DNA of 19,376 nt from JAKRSD01 sp964473995. GTDB lineage: Bacteria > Bacteroidota > Bacteroidia > CAIKAF01. This document shows, piece after piece, positions 1 through 9,000 of this stretch (position 1 is its first letter; every line of letters begins with the position of its first letter). The notes below the pieces were generated by a model. That model worked only from the letters and a program-made list of their open reading frames with translations. It did not search any database and had not been told where the DNA came from. Location of the stretch: contig CAYYRB010000049.1 of assembly GCA_964473995.1 (NCBI GenBank), positions 1-19,376 of the forward strand, written 5' to 3'. The translations under genes were made by a program, and so were the position numbers.

Positions 1-18
1 CATCCCGCAAAAATTCCC

Positions 19-30
19 GTTCTTTGCACC
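19..30 (+). promoter_or_regulatory. possible Bacteroidota sigma-ABfr-type -7 element
   Basis: The bases TTCTTTGCACC lie about 20 nt before the ABC-F start codon. Bacteroidota housekeeping promoters carry a -7 box TAnnTTTG, often followed within a few bases by the start site; here the TTTG half is present but the TA half is not. The matching -33 TTG would fall outside the window, so it cannot be checked. If real, the leader would be only about 15-20 nt. An inverted repeat TTCCCG/CGGGAA flanks the element (about 14-19 and 37-42). Confidence 0.3.
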
Positions 31-48
31 AAAATTCGGGAAGCAGAT

Positions 49-2007
49 ATGATTTCAGTGTCGGGAGTGGCGGTAGGTTTCAGCGGAGATTACTTGTTTG
101 AGGACGTTACCTTTATGGTGGGACCGAACGACAAAATAGGTCTCGCGGGACGCAACGGTGCGGGTAAATCCACCCTCATGAAGGTCATCAGCGGACAACG
201 CCGGCCTGATCTCGGCGCACTCGCCGTGCCCAACGCGGTGCGCATCGGCTATTTAGCGCAGGACCTGAATCCCAATTCGGCCCTTACCGTCATACAGGAA
301 ACCAAGACGGCTTTTTCGGAACTGAACAAAATGGCCGAAGAATCAGCCCGCCTGCAGGAAGAATTAAATGTACGCACCGATTACGAAACCGAGGAATACA
401 TGAATCTCGCCATGCGTATGGCCGATCTGGAAACGCGTTTCGGTATGATGGGCGGCTATGATTCCGACGAAAAAACAATCAAAGTGCTTAAAGGACTCGG
501 ATTTACCGATGCCGATATGGACAGGCCCCTTACCGAATTCAGCGGGGGTTGGCAAATGCGCGTGGAACTGGCCAAGCTGTTGCTTACCGAGCCCGATCTG
601 GTGCTGCTGGATGAGCCCACCAACCACCTCGATATCGAATCTATCGTGTGGCTGGAAAAATTTCTTGCCGACTATCCCAAGGCCGTCATGCTGGTGAGCC
701 ACGACAAAACGTTTCTGGATAAAGTGACCAACCGTACCATCGAAATTACGGGCGGAACCATACAGGATTACAAAGCCAACTACACCAAATATTTAGAATT
801 ACGCGCCGAGCGGAGGGCCCAGCAGTCATCGGCCAAAAAGAATCAGGACAAGCAGATTGCCCAGATGGAGCGGAACATAGACCGCTTCCGGGCCAAGGCT
901 TCCAAGGCCAGCATGGCACAGTCGCTCATTAAAAAATTGGATAAAATAGACCGCATCGAAGTGGACGATGAGGATACCACAGCCATGCGTTTTCGCTTTC
1001 CTGAAGCGCAGCATTCGGGTAAAGTAGTGATTACGGCCGACCGGGCATCGAAAAAATATGGAGATAAATTGGTCATTCCTTCTCTTTCCTTTACGGTAAA
1101 CCGGGGCGACCGCATTGCATTTGTTGGGCGCAACGGAATGGGTAAAACCACGCTGGCAAAAATGATATCGGGTGATACTACGTATGAAGGCAAAATTGAA
1201 TTCGGACATAACGTACTGATGGGCTATTTTGCCCAGCATCAGGCCAAGGAATTGGAAGGCAATAACACGGTGCTGGAAGAAATGGAAAAAGCCACTTCGC
1301 ACAGCGACTTGTTTACCCGTGTGCGCAGTTTACTGGGAGCATTTCTTTTCAGCGGCGACGATGTATACAAAAAAGTGAAGGTGCTCTCGGGTGGTGAACG
1401 GGGTCGGCTGGCACTGGCCAAACTGCTCACCGAACCGCTGAATTTTCTGTTGCTTGATGAGCCCACCAACCACTTGGATCTGCGTTCGAAAGAGGTATTG
1501 AAACAGGCATTGAACGACTTTAAAGGAACGCTCATCGTGGTTTCCCACGACCGGGATTTTTTGAACGGACTTACGGATAAAATTTTTGAGTTTACCCCTG
1601 AGGGTATTAAGGAACATCTGGGCGGTATTGATGAATTCCTTGCACGCAAAGAGGCTGCAGATTTTCGTGCCATTGAAGGTGAAAAAACCAAGCGGGCAGA
1701 ACAGAAGGAAATTTTTGCGGATCAGCTGCGTAAAGAAGCGCAGGCCGTTCAGTCAGAAAAAAAACGGGGCGACGATAAGGAGGCCAAAAAGTTGAAAAAC
1801 CGCATTGCCAAGGCAGAGGAAACCATCGGTATTTTGGAAGCCAAACTCGCGGGGATGGATGAAAAACTGCAAAATCCGGAATCGTATAAGCAATACATGA
1901 GCGATGCCGTTTTTTTTGAAGAATATAACAAGGCGAAAGCCGATTTGGAGAGAGAAATGGAATTGTGGGAGAAAATGAGTGAAGAATTTGATAAATTGAT
2001 TATTTGA
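49..2007 (+). CDS. ABC-F family ATP-binding protein (ribosome-associated ATPase)
   Basis: A 652-aa soluble protein with two ABC ATPase domains in tandem and no membrane segments, as in the ABC-F family, which acts on the ribosome E site rather than in transport. Domain 1 has Walker A GRNGAGKST (residues 34-42), signature FSGGWQMR (164-171) and Walker B LVLLDEPTNHLD (184-195). Domain 2 has GRNGMGKTT (360-368), LSGGERGRLALAK (446-458) and LLLDEPTNHLD (467-477). Both catalytic glutamates are present. The linker at about 240-310 is charged and helical, matching the P-site tRNA-interaction region, and residues 535-650 form a C-terminal coiled coil as in Uup/YdiF-like members. The start is the ATG opening with the canonical strand-leading MISVSGVAVGF. 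Its exact subfamily, and whether it gives antibiotic protection, cannot be told from sequence; a housekeeping role is likelier. RidA follows 43 nt downstream on the same strand. Confidence 0.95.
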   Translation: MISVSGVAVGFSGDYLFEDVTFMVGPNDKIGLAGRNGAGKSTLMKVISGQRRPDLGALAVPNAVRIGYLAQDLNPNSALTVIQETKTAFSELNKMAEESARLQEELNVRTDYETEEYMNLAMRMADLETRFGMMGGYDSDEKTIKVLKGLGFTDADMDRPLTEFSGGWQMRVELAKLLLTEPDLVLLDEPTNHLDIESIVWLEKFLADYPKAVMLVSHDKTFLDKVTNRTIEITGGTIQDYKANYTKYLELRAERRAQQSSAKKNQDKQIAQMERNIDRFRAKASKASMAQSLIKKLDKIDRIEVDDEDTTAMRFRFPEAQHSGKVVITADRASKKYGDKLVIPSLSFTVNRGDRIAFVGRNGMGKTTLAKMISGDTTYEGKIEFGHNVLMGYFAQHQAKELEGNNTVLEEMEKATSHSDLFTRVRSLLGAFLFSGDDVYKKVKVLSGGERGRLALAKLLTEPLNFLLLDEPTNHLDLRSKEVLKQALNDFKGTLIVVSHDRDFLNGLTDKIFEFTPEGIKEHLGGIDEFLARKEAADFRAIEGEKTKRAEQKEIFADQLRKEAQAVQSEKKRGDDKEAKKLKNRIAKAEETIGILEAKLAGMDEKLQNPESYKQYMSDAVFFEEYNKAKADLEREMELWEKMSEEFDKLII

Positions 2008-2014
2008 GATCGGT

Positions 2015-2049
2015 CTTGATACTTTCTACTTGATACCTGCTACATAATA
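2015..2049 (+). repeat. degenerate 7-bp tandem repeat (5 units)
   Basis: Five consecutive heptamers fill most of the spacer between the ABC-F gene and ridA: CTTGATA, CTTTCTA, CTTGATA, CCTGCTA and CATAATA. Units 1 and 3 are identical, and the last, most diverged unit ends one base before the ridA ATG at 2051. The period is clear by eye; any function (mRNA spacing, microsatellite) is unknown. Confidence 0.6.
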
Positions 2050-2050
2050 G

Positions 2051-2428
2051 ATGAAACAAATCATACCAACTACCCGCGGGGCAGCTCCCATAGGGCCTTA
2101 CAGCCGGGCCGTGAGGGCGGGCCATTTTATTTTCTTTTCAGGCGTTATTGCTCTCAATGAAGCCGGTGAACTTATTCAGGTCTCTCTGGAGGAAGAGACT
2201 GTGCAGGTGATGGAGAACATAAAAAACCTGCTTGCCGATGCAGGAGCTGACTTTTCGCAGGTTGTGAAAACCTCCATCTTTTTGAGTGATATGGGGCATT
2301 TTGCCACCGTGAATGAGGTGTATGCGCGGTACTTCACCGGTGATTATCCGGCCCGGGAAACCGTGGCCGTGGCAGGTTTGCCCAAAGGCGCCCATGTGGA
2401 AATATCGATGACGGTATATCTGGGCTGA
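2051..2428 (+). CDS. ridA: RidA family reactive enamine/imine deaminase
   Basis: A 125-aa protein of the usual RidA length. RidA trimers hydrolyse reactive 2-aminoacrylate and other enamine/imine intermediates released by PLP enzymes, protecting PLP-dependent targets in the cytosol. Family signatures are visible: N-terminal IGPYSRAVRAG (14-24), FFSGVIALNEAGEL (28-41), and C-terminal ARETVAVAGLPKGAHVEI (101-118) with the substrate-carboxylate-binding arginine, followed by a short final strand. The start codon is preceded by a heptamer tandem repeat rather than a recognisable ribosome binding site, which is common in Bacteroidota. The gene is co-directional with the ABC-F gene 43 nt upstream and may be co-transcribed. 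The scaffold gap begins 53 nt after its stop. Confidence 0.93.
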   Translation: MKQIIPTTRGAAPIGPYSRAVRAGHFIFFSGVIALNEAGELIQVSLEEETVQVMENIKNLLADAGADFSQVVKTSIFLSDMGHFATVNEVYARYFTGDYPARETVAVAGLPKGAHVEISMTVYLG

Positions 2429-2452
2429 GCAGCGGTTGTTTTTGCTTCAATT

Positions 2453-2480
2453 GCCGGTCCTTCGAGAGCCTCAGGACGGC
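2453..2480. repeat. palindromic repeat-like sequence abutting scaffold gap
   Basis: Arms GCCGGTCCT (2453-2461) and AGGACGGC (2473-2480) pair with one bulged base around an 11-nt loop. The sequence resembles the CCTTCGAGAGCCTCAGG-type intergenic palindromes that are dispersed in many Bacteroidota genomes. The assembly stops exactly at its right end, as expected for a multi-copy repeat. It could alternatively act as the ridA terminator hairpin, though no U-tract is visible before the gap. Confidence 0.5.
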
Positions 2481-2580
2481 NNNNNNNNNNNNNNNNNNNN
2501 NNNNNNNNNNNNNNNNNNNNNNNNNNNNNNNNNNNNNNNNNNNNNNNNNNNNNNNNNNNNNNNNNNNNNNNNNNNNNNNN
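2481..2580. other. scaffold gap (100 N)
   Basis: Exactly 100 unknown bases, a conventional placeholder for a join of unknown length. Open frames drawn through it are meaningless. The region from ridA to the next gene (2429-2648) holds only this gap, the palindromic repeat on its left and the islet border on its right. Confidence 0.98.
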
Positions 2581-2613
2581 GCGAGAAGGGTCAAAGGGTG
2601 CATAACGGAAAAA

Positions 2614-2623
2614 TGTTAGCGGT
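2614..2623 (+). repeat. left copy of 10-bp inverted repeat TGTTAGCGGT
   Basis: TGTTAGCGGT here is repeated in perfect inverted orientation at 3147-3156 (ACCGCTAACA). The two copies bracket the AT-rich 132-aa gene and its flanks, at about 543 bp outer to outer. Both copies sit next to short GTTA/TAAC motifs (TAACGG at 2602-2607, and TAACAAAC just past the gene's stop on the minus strand), which recalls cassette or transposon borders. Confidence 0.55.
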
Positions 2624-2648
2624 TTGGTCATTTGATAGTGTTTGTTAT

Positions 2649-3047
2649 CTATCTTTCGTGAGCTTGTTGCAAATCACTCATTATTTCTTCTTTAAAACGA
2701 ATCGCTATTTTGCATTTTTCAATTCCTTTTGTTGCTTGTGATTGTAGAATTATAAATTGCCCACCGGCCTTTGATACAATTTCTCTATCATAACTCATCA
2801 TTTTGTAACAAGCTGAAAGATCACCTGTTCCCCTTAATGGGCATTTTGTATGAATTTCTCCATATACCGTTTTAATATCTTTACCAATTATAGGAACTTG
2901 TTTATTTGAAGGAAATCCTTTTTGCCAACTTTTACCAAGTTCATCTAATGTTTTAGCCTTATTAATTTTTTTTCGCTTTATAGTCAATTGTGCAATAAGG
3001 CTATTTAGTTTATAGCCCAAAGTATTGAATACTTTGTTCCTAAACAT
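2649..3047 (-). CDS. hypothetical 132-aa cysteine-containing protein, possibly L-2-amino-thiazoline-4-carboxylate hydrolase-like
   Basis: The protein is not firmly recognised. It has a basic N-terminal helical half (residues 1-45), then a compact C-terminal segment with three cysteines at about 69, 80 and 112 in the contexts HTKCPL, LSACYKMMSYDREIV and EKCKIAIR. The order CP...C...D...C followed by a final strand recalls L-ATC-hydrolase-like proteins, but this is from memory and weak. The frame stays open about 84 nt upstream of the ATG without another standard start, so the N-terminus is uncertain; no ribosome binding site is seen. Base composition is clearly more AT-rich than that of the neighbours. 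The gene stands alone between the 10-bp inverted repeats and beside a scaffold gap, which suggests a mobile or recently acquired gene. Confidence 0.6.
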   Translation of the reverse strand: MFRNKVFNTLGYKLNSLIAQLTIKRKKINKAKTLDELGKSWQKGFPSNKQVPIIGKDIKTVYGEIHTKCPLRGTGDLSACYKMMSYDREIVSKAGGQFIILQSQATKGIEKCKIAIRFKEEIMSDLQQAHER

Positions 3048-3075
3048 AAATGCTTGTATTACTAAAAAAGCATTT
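3048..3075 (-). repeat. short inverted repeat directly upstream of the 132-aa gene
   Basis: AAATGC (3048-3053) and GCATTT (3070-3075) form a 6-bp stem with a 16-nt AT-rich loop that ends at the base before the start codon of the minus-strand gene. It could be an operator, a leader hairpin or chance in AT-rich DNA. Confidence 0.3.
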
Positions 3076-3146
3076 ACACTATTTTTGATTATTATTTTTT
3101 GAAATTTATTGATATGTATTAATTTTATTTAAGGTTTTGCTGACTG

Positions 3147-3156
3147 ACCGCTAACA
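3147..3156 (-). repeat. right copy of 10-bp inverted repeat TGTTAGCGGT
   Basis: This is the inverted mate of the copy at 2614-2623. It begins two bases after the TGA stop of the M16 peptidase gene (3159-3161, minus strand), so the islet border falls almost exactly at the end of the operon. Confidence 0.55.
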
Positions 3157-3158
3157 AA

Positions 3159-6095
3159 TCAATACCCGAAAATCTCTTCCAGCGTTACCGTGCGTATGCC
3201 CGCATCTTCAGAACGAATGGCGCGCTTATCAAGTGTATTCATGTCACCGAATAAAATGAGCAAGCGGTTTTTCTTGGAAATGTATTCGCTTTGGAATTTT
3301 TCCATTTCGTTCTGCGTGAGCGTAGGCACTTTTTCCGCAACAAGTTGATTTACCGGTTTATCTAAACCCAAACGCTCGCAGCGCAGAAATTCATTCAGGA
3401 TGCTCATGCCCGTAATGCGCGATGAACTGATGCTGTTAAGCAGAGATGCCTTGGCGGCGTTAAACTTTCCTGCCGATTTCGGCATCTGTTTGATAAGTCC
3501 CTCCATGGCTTCCACGGCTTCCGGCATTTTGTCGCCCTGACAACCGATGTAGGCATAAAATCTAAACGGATGACGAGCAAAGGCGGGCATGGCATAGGTA
3601 CTGAACGTACTGTAAGCTAAAGCCTTGCTTTCCCGTATTTCCTGAAATACGACGGACGACATGCCACCGCCGAAATACTCGTTATATAAACTTACCGTAG
3701 GAATCCATGAAGCATTAAACGGTTCCCCGTTGAACACCCAAATAAGATCGGTTTGCACCTTTTTGAAATCCACCAACATGTATTCGGGTGCGGACAGGGT
3801 GCGTAATCGATATTCCGGCATCTTCACCTGGGTAGGCGGCTTCGGGGTGCTTGTGGGAACAGGGCGCACTGAATACAGTGAAGAAATAAAATCAGGCATA
3901 TCCTGCGGACCGTAATACAGAATGCGGTAACCCGTATTCATCATCATATTCAGTAAATCGGTCAGTTCGCTTACTTTTACCTGGTTTAATTCTTCATCCG
4001 AAAAAACATCGTTTACGGGATTTTTTCCTTCATACAGCCCGAACGAATATAGCCGGGAAGATATGCGGTCGGGATTCATTTTTTCATCGCTGCGGGCCTT
4101 CAGCATCAATTGTTTTACGGTTGACAAAATCTTCTCATCAGCCTGTAGGTGATTAAGTTTGTTTTGAAACAGAGAAAAAGAGGGTACGAAATTTTCCTGC
4201 AGACCGGAAAGGCTGATCCAGGTTTCTTCTTCGCCTACGGATATGGACATATCTGCAGCCAGTTTGTACAATTCTTTATCAAATTGTTCTGCGGAAAGGT
4301 TTTGGGTTCCCGCATATCCGAAATAAGATTCCAAAACCCGCATCAGCGGGGTATAACGGAAACCGACCGGAATAACATAATACATGGAAAACAATCCGTT
4401 TGTGGTATTCTTCACCGCAAGTACTTCATTGTTCTCCACCCGGTCTTTGACGATGTCTTTTTTAAAGTCGGGAAATACCGGCTTTACTTCAGGAGTTTTC
4501 ATTACTTTGATTTCTTTCACGAAAGCCGATTCCTTGTCGCGGTTAACTTCTACCGGTGTAATGGGCGGCTTCGGTACTTTGTTTGTTTCGGACGCTTTGC
4601 CCGTGCGTTTATACACAATTACGGGAGCATCTTTTAAGTTTTCCGTTGCGTAAGCCGCCATTTCTCGTACGGTGAGTTTGGCCTTGCGTTCATCAGCCGT
4701 CAACACTTGAAGCCGGTCTTTTGCTGTTATAAACTCATCCAACAGGTCATATGCCCGTCCCGCGTTGCTTTCGGCCGTCTGCATTTCATTTCTTCGGTTG
4801 TTGTTTACGATGGCTTTGATCAAATCATCCTCAAAACCGCCTGATTTCAATTTCTCCACCTGCGCCAGAATGAGGTCTTTTACCTGTTCCAGAGTTTGAC
4901 CTTCTTTAGGCCGTCCCGAAAAATAAAGCACAGAATAGTCCTTCAGAATAAAGGCCCCGGCATCTGCGGAAAGCACTTCGCCGCGTGTAACGAGTCCGTC
5001 GAGCAGGCCTGCTTTTCCGTTGGAGAGCAGATCAGCCAATATTTCCAATTTTTCGGTCTGTGGATGTGCCGCCCCCGGAAACCGGAACCCGAACATGACA
5101 TATTCACTCTCGGGGCCATACACCGAAATTTCTACTGGCTTGGTTATTTTTTCTTCGGGCTGGTAGGTATATTCAGGCACGGGCTTCTTCTGCATGTAAG
5201 CAAAATGCTGTTCTACACTCTTCACCACCGCATCCTGGTCAAAATCGCCCGAGAGAATGATGACCATGTTGTTGGGTACATAGTACGTTTCAAAATACTT
5301 GCGGATTTCTTTTAGGGATGGATTTTTCAGGTGTTCCACCGTGCCTATGGTTGTCTGAAGTCCATAATTGTGTCTGCGGAAAAGTGCACCCAATAAAGAA
5401 TCCAACGCTTTTTCGTCATCGCTGTCCAACGAAATATTTTTCTCTTCATATACGGCTTCCAACTCGGTATGAAAAATCCGGAAAACGGGATTGCGAAAGC
5501 GCTCCGCTTCCACTTTGAGCCAAGGTTCGATTTTATTGGAGGGTACATCGTTGATATAGGCCGTTTCTTCAAACCAGGTGAACGCATTGGTTCCTTTTGC
5601 TCCCAGGTTCGCCATCAGGTTGTCGTATTCATTGGCGATGGCAAATTTGGCGGCCAGCCCGGAAACCGAATCAATCTGACGGTAAATGCGTGCACGGGCA
5701 TCAGTTTCGGTGGTGTTGTTATATACCTCGTATAACTCATCAATTAAATTGAGCAGAGGCATTTCTTTTTCCTTGTTCAGCGTGCCATATTTATCGGTGC
5801 CTTTAAACAGCATGTGTTCTAAATAATGCGCCAAGCCCGTATGGTTGGCGGGGTCTGTTTTGCTGCCCGCTTTGGTGGCGATGATGGTTTGCAGGCGCGG
5901 CTCTTTTTTGTTTACGCTGGTGACTACCGTCAGCCCGTTCTGCAAGGTGTAAAAACGTGCTTCCAGCGGATCGCCTGAAACATATCGGTACGTGTATCCG
6001 CCTGATGTGGCTTCTTTCCACTCATGCTTTTTCTGCGCGGAAAGGGAAACGGGTAATACGAATAAAAAGGCTGCCGCAAAAATAAACTGCTTCAT
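3159..6095 (-). CDS. secreted M16 (pitrilysin-like) zinc metallopeptidase, two-domain
   Basis: A 978-aa protein with an N-terminal signal peptide (hydrophobic residues 3-19, LSA-QK cleavage region), so it is probably periplasmic. The inverted zinc motif HxxEH is present as HYLEH at 90-94, and the third ligand is expected in ELEAVYEEKN (211-220, most likely Glu217). Length and the second M16-like half without a zinc motif match the four-subdomain M16B/M16 long form, which degrades or processes unfolded peptides in a clamshell chamber. The usual middle elements are visible: a beta-rich region with YYVPNNMVIILSGD around 271-284 and a C-terminal SLYNEYFGGGMSSVVFQEIRE-like helix, shortened here. 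The start is four bases after the stop of the trifunctional MMPL gene, so the two are translationally linked. It is the last gene of the five-gene operon. The substrate is unknown; envelope-protein turnover is one guess. Confidence 0.92.
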   Translation of the reverse strand: MKQFIFAAAFLFVLPVSLSAQKKHEWKEATSGGYTYRYVSGDPLEARFYTLQNGLTVVTSVNKKEPRLQTIIATKAGSKTDPANHTGLAHYLEHMLFKGTDKYGTLNKEKEMPLLNLIDELYEVYNNTTETDARARIYRQIDSVSGLAAKFAIANEYDNLMANLGAKGTNAFTWFEETAYINDVPSNKIEPWLKVEAERFRNPVFRIFHTELEAVYEEKNISLDSDDEKALDSLLGALFRRHNYGLQTTIGTVEHLKNPSLKEIRKYFETYYVPNNMVIILSGDFDQDAVVKSVEQHFAYMQKKPVPEYTYQPEEKITKPVEISVYGPESEYVMFGFRFPGAAHPQTEKLEILADLLSNGKAGLLDGLVTRGEVLSADAGAFILKDYSVLYFSGRPKEGQTLEQVKDLILAQVEKLKSGGFEDDLIKAIVNNNRRNEMQTAESNAGRAYDLLDEFITAKDRLQVLTADERKAKLTVREMAAYATENLKDAPVIVYKRTGKASETNKVPKPPITPVEVNRDKESAFVKEIKVMKTPEVKPVFPDFKKDIVKDRVENNEVLAVKNTTNGLFSMYYVIPVGFRYTPLMRVLESYFGYAGTQNLSAEQFDKELYKLAADMSISVGEEETWISLSGLQENFVPSFSLFQNKLNHLQADEKILSTVKQLMLKARSDEKMNPDRISSRLYSFGLYEGKNPVNDVFSDEELNQVKVSELTDLLNMMMNTGYRILYYGPQDMPDFISSLYSVRPVPTSTPKPPTQVKMPEYRLRTLSAPEYMLVDFKKVQTDLIWVFNGEPFNASWIPTVSLYNEYFGGGMSSVVFQEIRESKALAYSTFSTYAMPAFARHPFRFYAYIGCQGDKMPEAVEAMEGLIKQMPKSAGKFNAAKASLLNSISSSRITGMSILNEFLRCERLGLDKPVNQLVAEKVPTLTQNEMEKFQSEYISKKNRLLILFGDMNTLDKRAIRSEDAGIRTVTLEEIFGY

Positions 6096-6099
6096 GTAT

Positions 6100-9000
6100 T
6101 TATGGTTTGATGATTTTCCAAACGGTATTGGAGGTGGCGTTACTTTTCGAAATTACTTCAGGTTGCACTTGGTATTTTTCGGCCCAGGCATGCATATCCG
6201 AGGACGAAAAAAAGAACAGCGGATTTCGTGTTTTGTTGAACTTGAGAATGCGTGTACTCCAGCGCTCGGTTTCCAACGTTTTTTTATGTCGGGAATCGGC
6301 ACTGTCCGCATCGCGGATCAGGAGTATGCCGCCGGAATGTAATGCGGAGAAACAACGATCCAAAAGTGCTTTTTGCTCTTCGGGTTGCAGGTAATGCAAG
6401 ACATCGCTCAGCACGATGCCTGCGCAATCAGAAAGCGTGTATCGGGTAAGGTCGGCCTGCTCAAAATGCAGCCGTTCATTTTTTGAAAAACGATGCGACG
6501 CCGTCTGAATTTTTTCCTGATCATAATCACAGGCGGTTATGTCGCGTTTTTCTGAGCCAAAGGACAGCATATAACTCATGAATCCATATCCGCAACCCAG
6601 ATCATATATTTTTCCTGCCTTGGGCAAATGCCGGTGAAAAACGGAATAGAAATCTTCTAAACGAATTTTTACGAAACAATACCATTCAATCGCCGGGGTA
6701 AGAAACAAAAAATTATGAAGAAGACGGTCGCGGTGAAAGCGCATGCCCGCTTTGTTTTCGCGCAGATCCTCATAGGTTGCACGCATGAGCGAAACAATGG
6801 ATTTGGTGCGTTCTGCATAACCGTTCCCGTAGGAAATATCGTCTGCCGAAATACGGGGTAATATGCTTACATGCATGTCGGCACGTCGGCCCCAGAATTC
6901 ATTTTTACGCAAAAAATCTCCGGTACCGAATATAACGAGCGGAATGATATCTGCCCCGGTTTCTTCGGCTACCTTAAACGCACCTTTATGGAATCGTTGG
7001 ATGCGGTATTCGGTGCTTCGGGTACCTTCGGGAAAAATGGCTATGATATTCCCTTCGTCCAAAAGTTGTTGAATTACCGCAGTCATATTTTCTACTCCTT
7101 GCGAAACATCCAGAAATCCGGCCATACGGCTTACGGGGCCGAAAATGGGGTTGTTATAAATCCGGTGATTGGCCGTAAGCACGATGCGGGGTGAAAGCGA
7201 AAACAAATACACCACATCAATGAATGATTGGTGGTTGGCAATCAGAATGCCCGGTTTGTTGAATTTTTCAGAGTTGGTGTTATATACTTTTTTTCGGTTC
7301 CAAAAAACCACTCCGATATAAATTCGGGCCCAGATCATCAGCCAAAGTCGAACCAATCGGGTGCGTATGCGCCTGGGGAGAAAAAAAGAAGCCGAAATGA
7401 GCAAACCTACCGGCAGAAAATGAAGGAAGCCCGATACCAGCATAAACCAGGCCCATAATGTAGGTAAGGCGTTACTGAACGTAAGGGGTTGAATGCCCCG
7501 GCTTGTTTTGGAGGTGATGAGCAGACGGAACAGCCACGGCAGAAAAGCATAGGAAAGAAACAAGACGGTGGCGATTCCCGCCACGCCCATGGCGGCTATG
7601 GAATGTAATGCGGGATGACCGCTGAGGCCCAACGCACCTACGCCGAGCAAGGTTGTGAATGCCGATAGGAATACCGAGGTTTTATAACTTTTCAGGTTGT
7701 TGGTTCCATAGCGGTAATCCTGCAACAGTCCGTTCATCACAAAAATGCAATAATCATTCCCGAGTCCAAATACGAAGGTGCAGATGATGATGTTGACTAT
7801 GTTGAATTTCAACCCGAGTATGCCCATAAAGCCCAAGGTCCAGACCCAACTTAAAATTAAGGGGATGTAAGTAATGGTGGTGAGTTCCAAGCGCCCGCTG
7901 GAAAGAAACAGAATGATAAATACCAATACGGCCGAAATGCCGAGTAGGGTGTCCAAATCTACCCGCACAATCTCAATAAGGTCTGCGACCAATTTTTTTC
8001 GTTCAAACAGGAAAGTGCCTTCGGATTCTTTTATGGCTGAATACACGGCGGGTTTGTTTTTTTCCTGCACGCGCAATACCGTAACCGTGCTTACACCGGA
8101 AGGACTTTCATTCACTAATTCACCGAGGAAATTTTTTCGCAATGGATCAAAAGATGCCATTTTTATGGGCTTAAATTCTTTTTCCAGCAATTCAAAAAAG
8201 GGCAGAAAGGCGCCATCCTTAAATCCATATTTTTTGGCTGCCTTTTTGATTTCTTCTATAACAAGTTGTTTTTTGGCGGGTGTCCAGAACTTGTTCCATG
8301 CATTGATTTTATGTTGTTGTGAACCGGCTGTCGGCATTAATTCCAAAGGGCCTGAAACACCGGCAATCAGGCTGTCGCGCTTCAACCGGGAAATGATGTT
8401 GGAATAATTATCCAACCGTTGCATGGCTTGCTCTGTATCAGCCCCTGAAGTAATCAGAAACAGGGCCTTTTTTGATGCATCACTGCTTTGGCTGATGAAG
8501 GTTTCCGACTCGGCCAAATCGGTTGGCATGTAGCTGAAATTTTCCGGATTGTCTTCGAAATTCGGGGAATGAAAAAAAACCAGGCATACGGCCGTAAAAA
8601 CCAAACCACCGGCTATAACAAACCGATTTCGGTGGTATGAAAACCCGGCAATGCGTTCCACCCAATTCGTTTTTATTTCCGATACATTTTCCTTGGGCGC
8701 TTTGAGCAAATGCGGCAAAACCATCAGCGAAGAAATGGCCGCCGTAAATACGCCTGTTCCCGCAAAAATTCCCAAATCGCGCAGCGCCTCCGAATTGGTG
8801 AAAAATAAGCAATAAAAGGCACAGACTGTAGTAAAGCTGCTCAGCAACATACCCCCTGTGATATCATCCAGCAGTTTGTTAATGTTTCGCACTTCCCGAA
8901 AATGGGTAAATACGTGCAGTGAATAATCAATCGTGATGCCGAGTACCATACCGCCTACCCCCATGGCAATGGAGGATGCGGTTCCCTTTATCAGGTATAA

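Noticed and set aside
826..1302. 158-aa minus-strand open frame inside the ABC-F gene
   Set aside because: It lies antisense to conserved ABC-F motifs; no motif or start context supports it.
2596..2651. A bona fide integron attC site
   Set aside because: The GTTAGCG and GTTATGC motifs do not satisfy the GTTRRRY/RYYYAAC core consensus and the spacing is too short; kept only as a resemblance.
2334..2741. ORFs spanning the first N run on either strand
   Set aside because: They consist mostly of unknown residues and overlap ridA or the islet gene antisense.
7874..8407. 177-aa plus-strand open frame inside the trifunctional gene
   Set aside because: It is antisense to a clearly coding MMPL region, has low-complexity Ser/Arg/Asn composition and no recognisable motif; a shadow frame.
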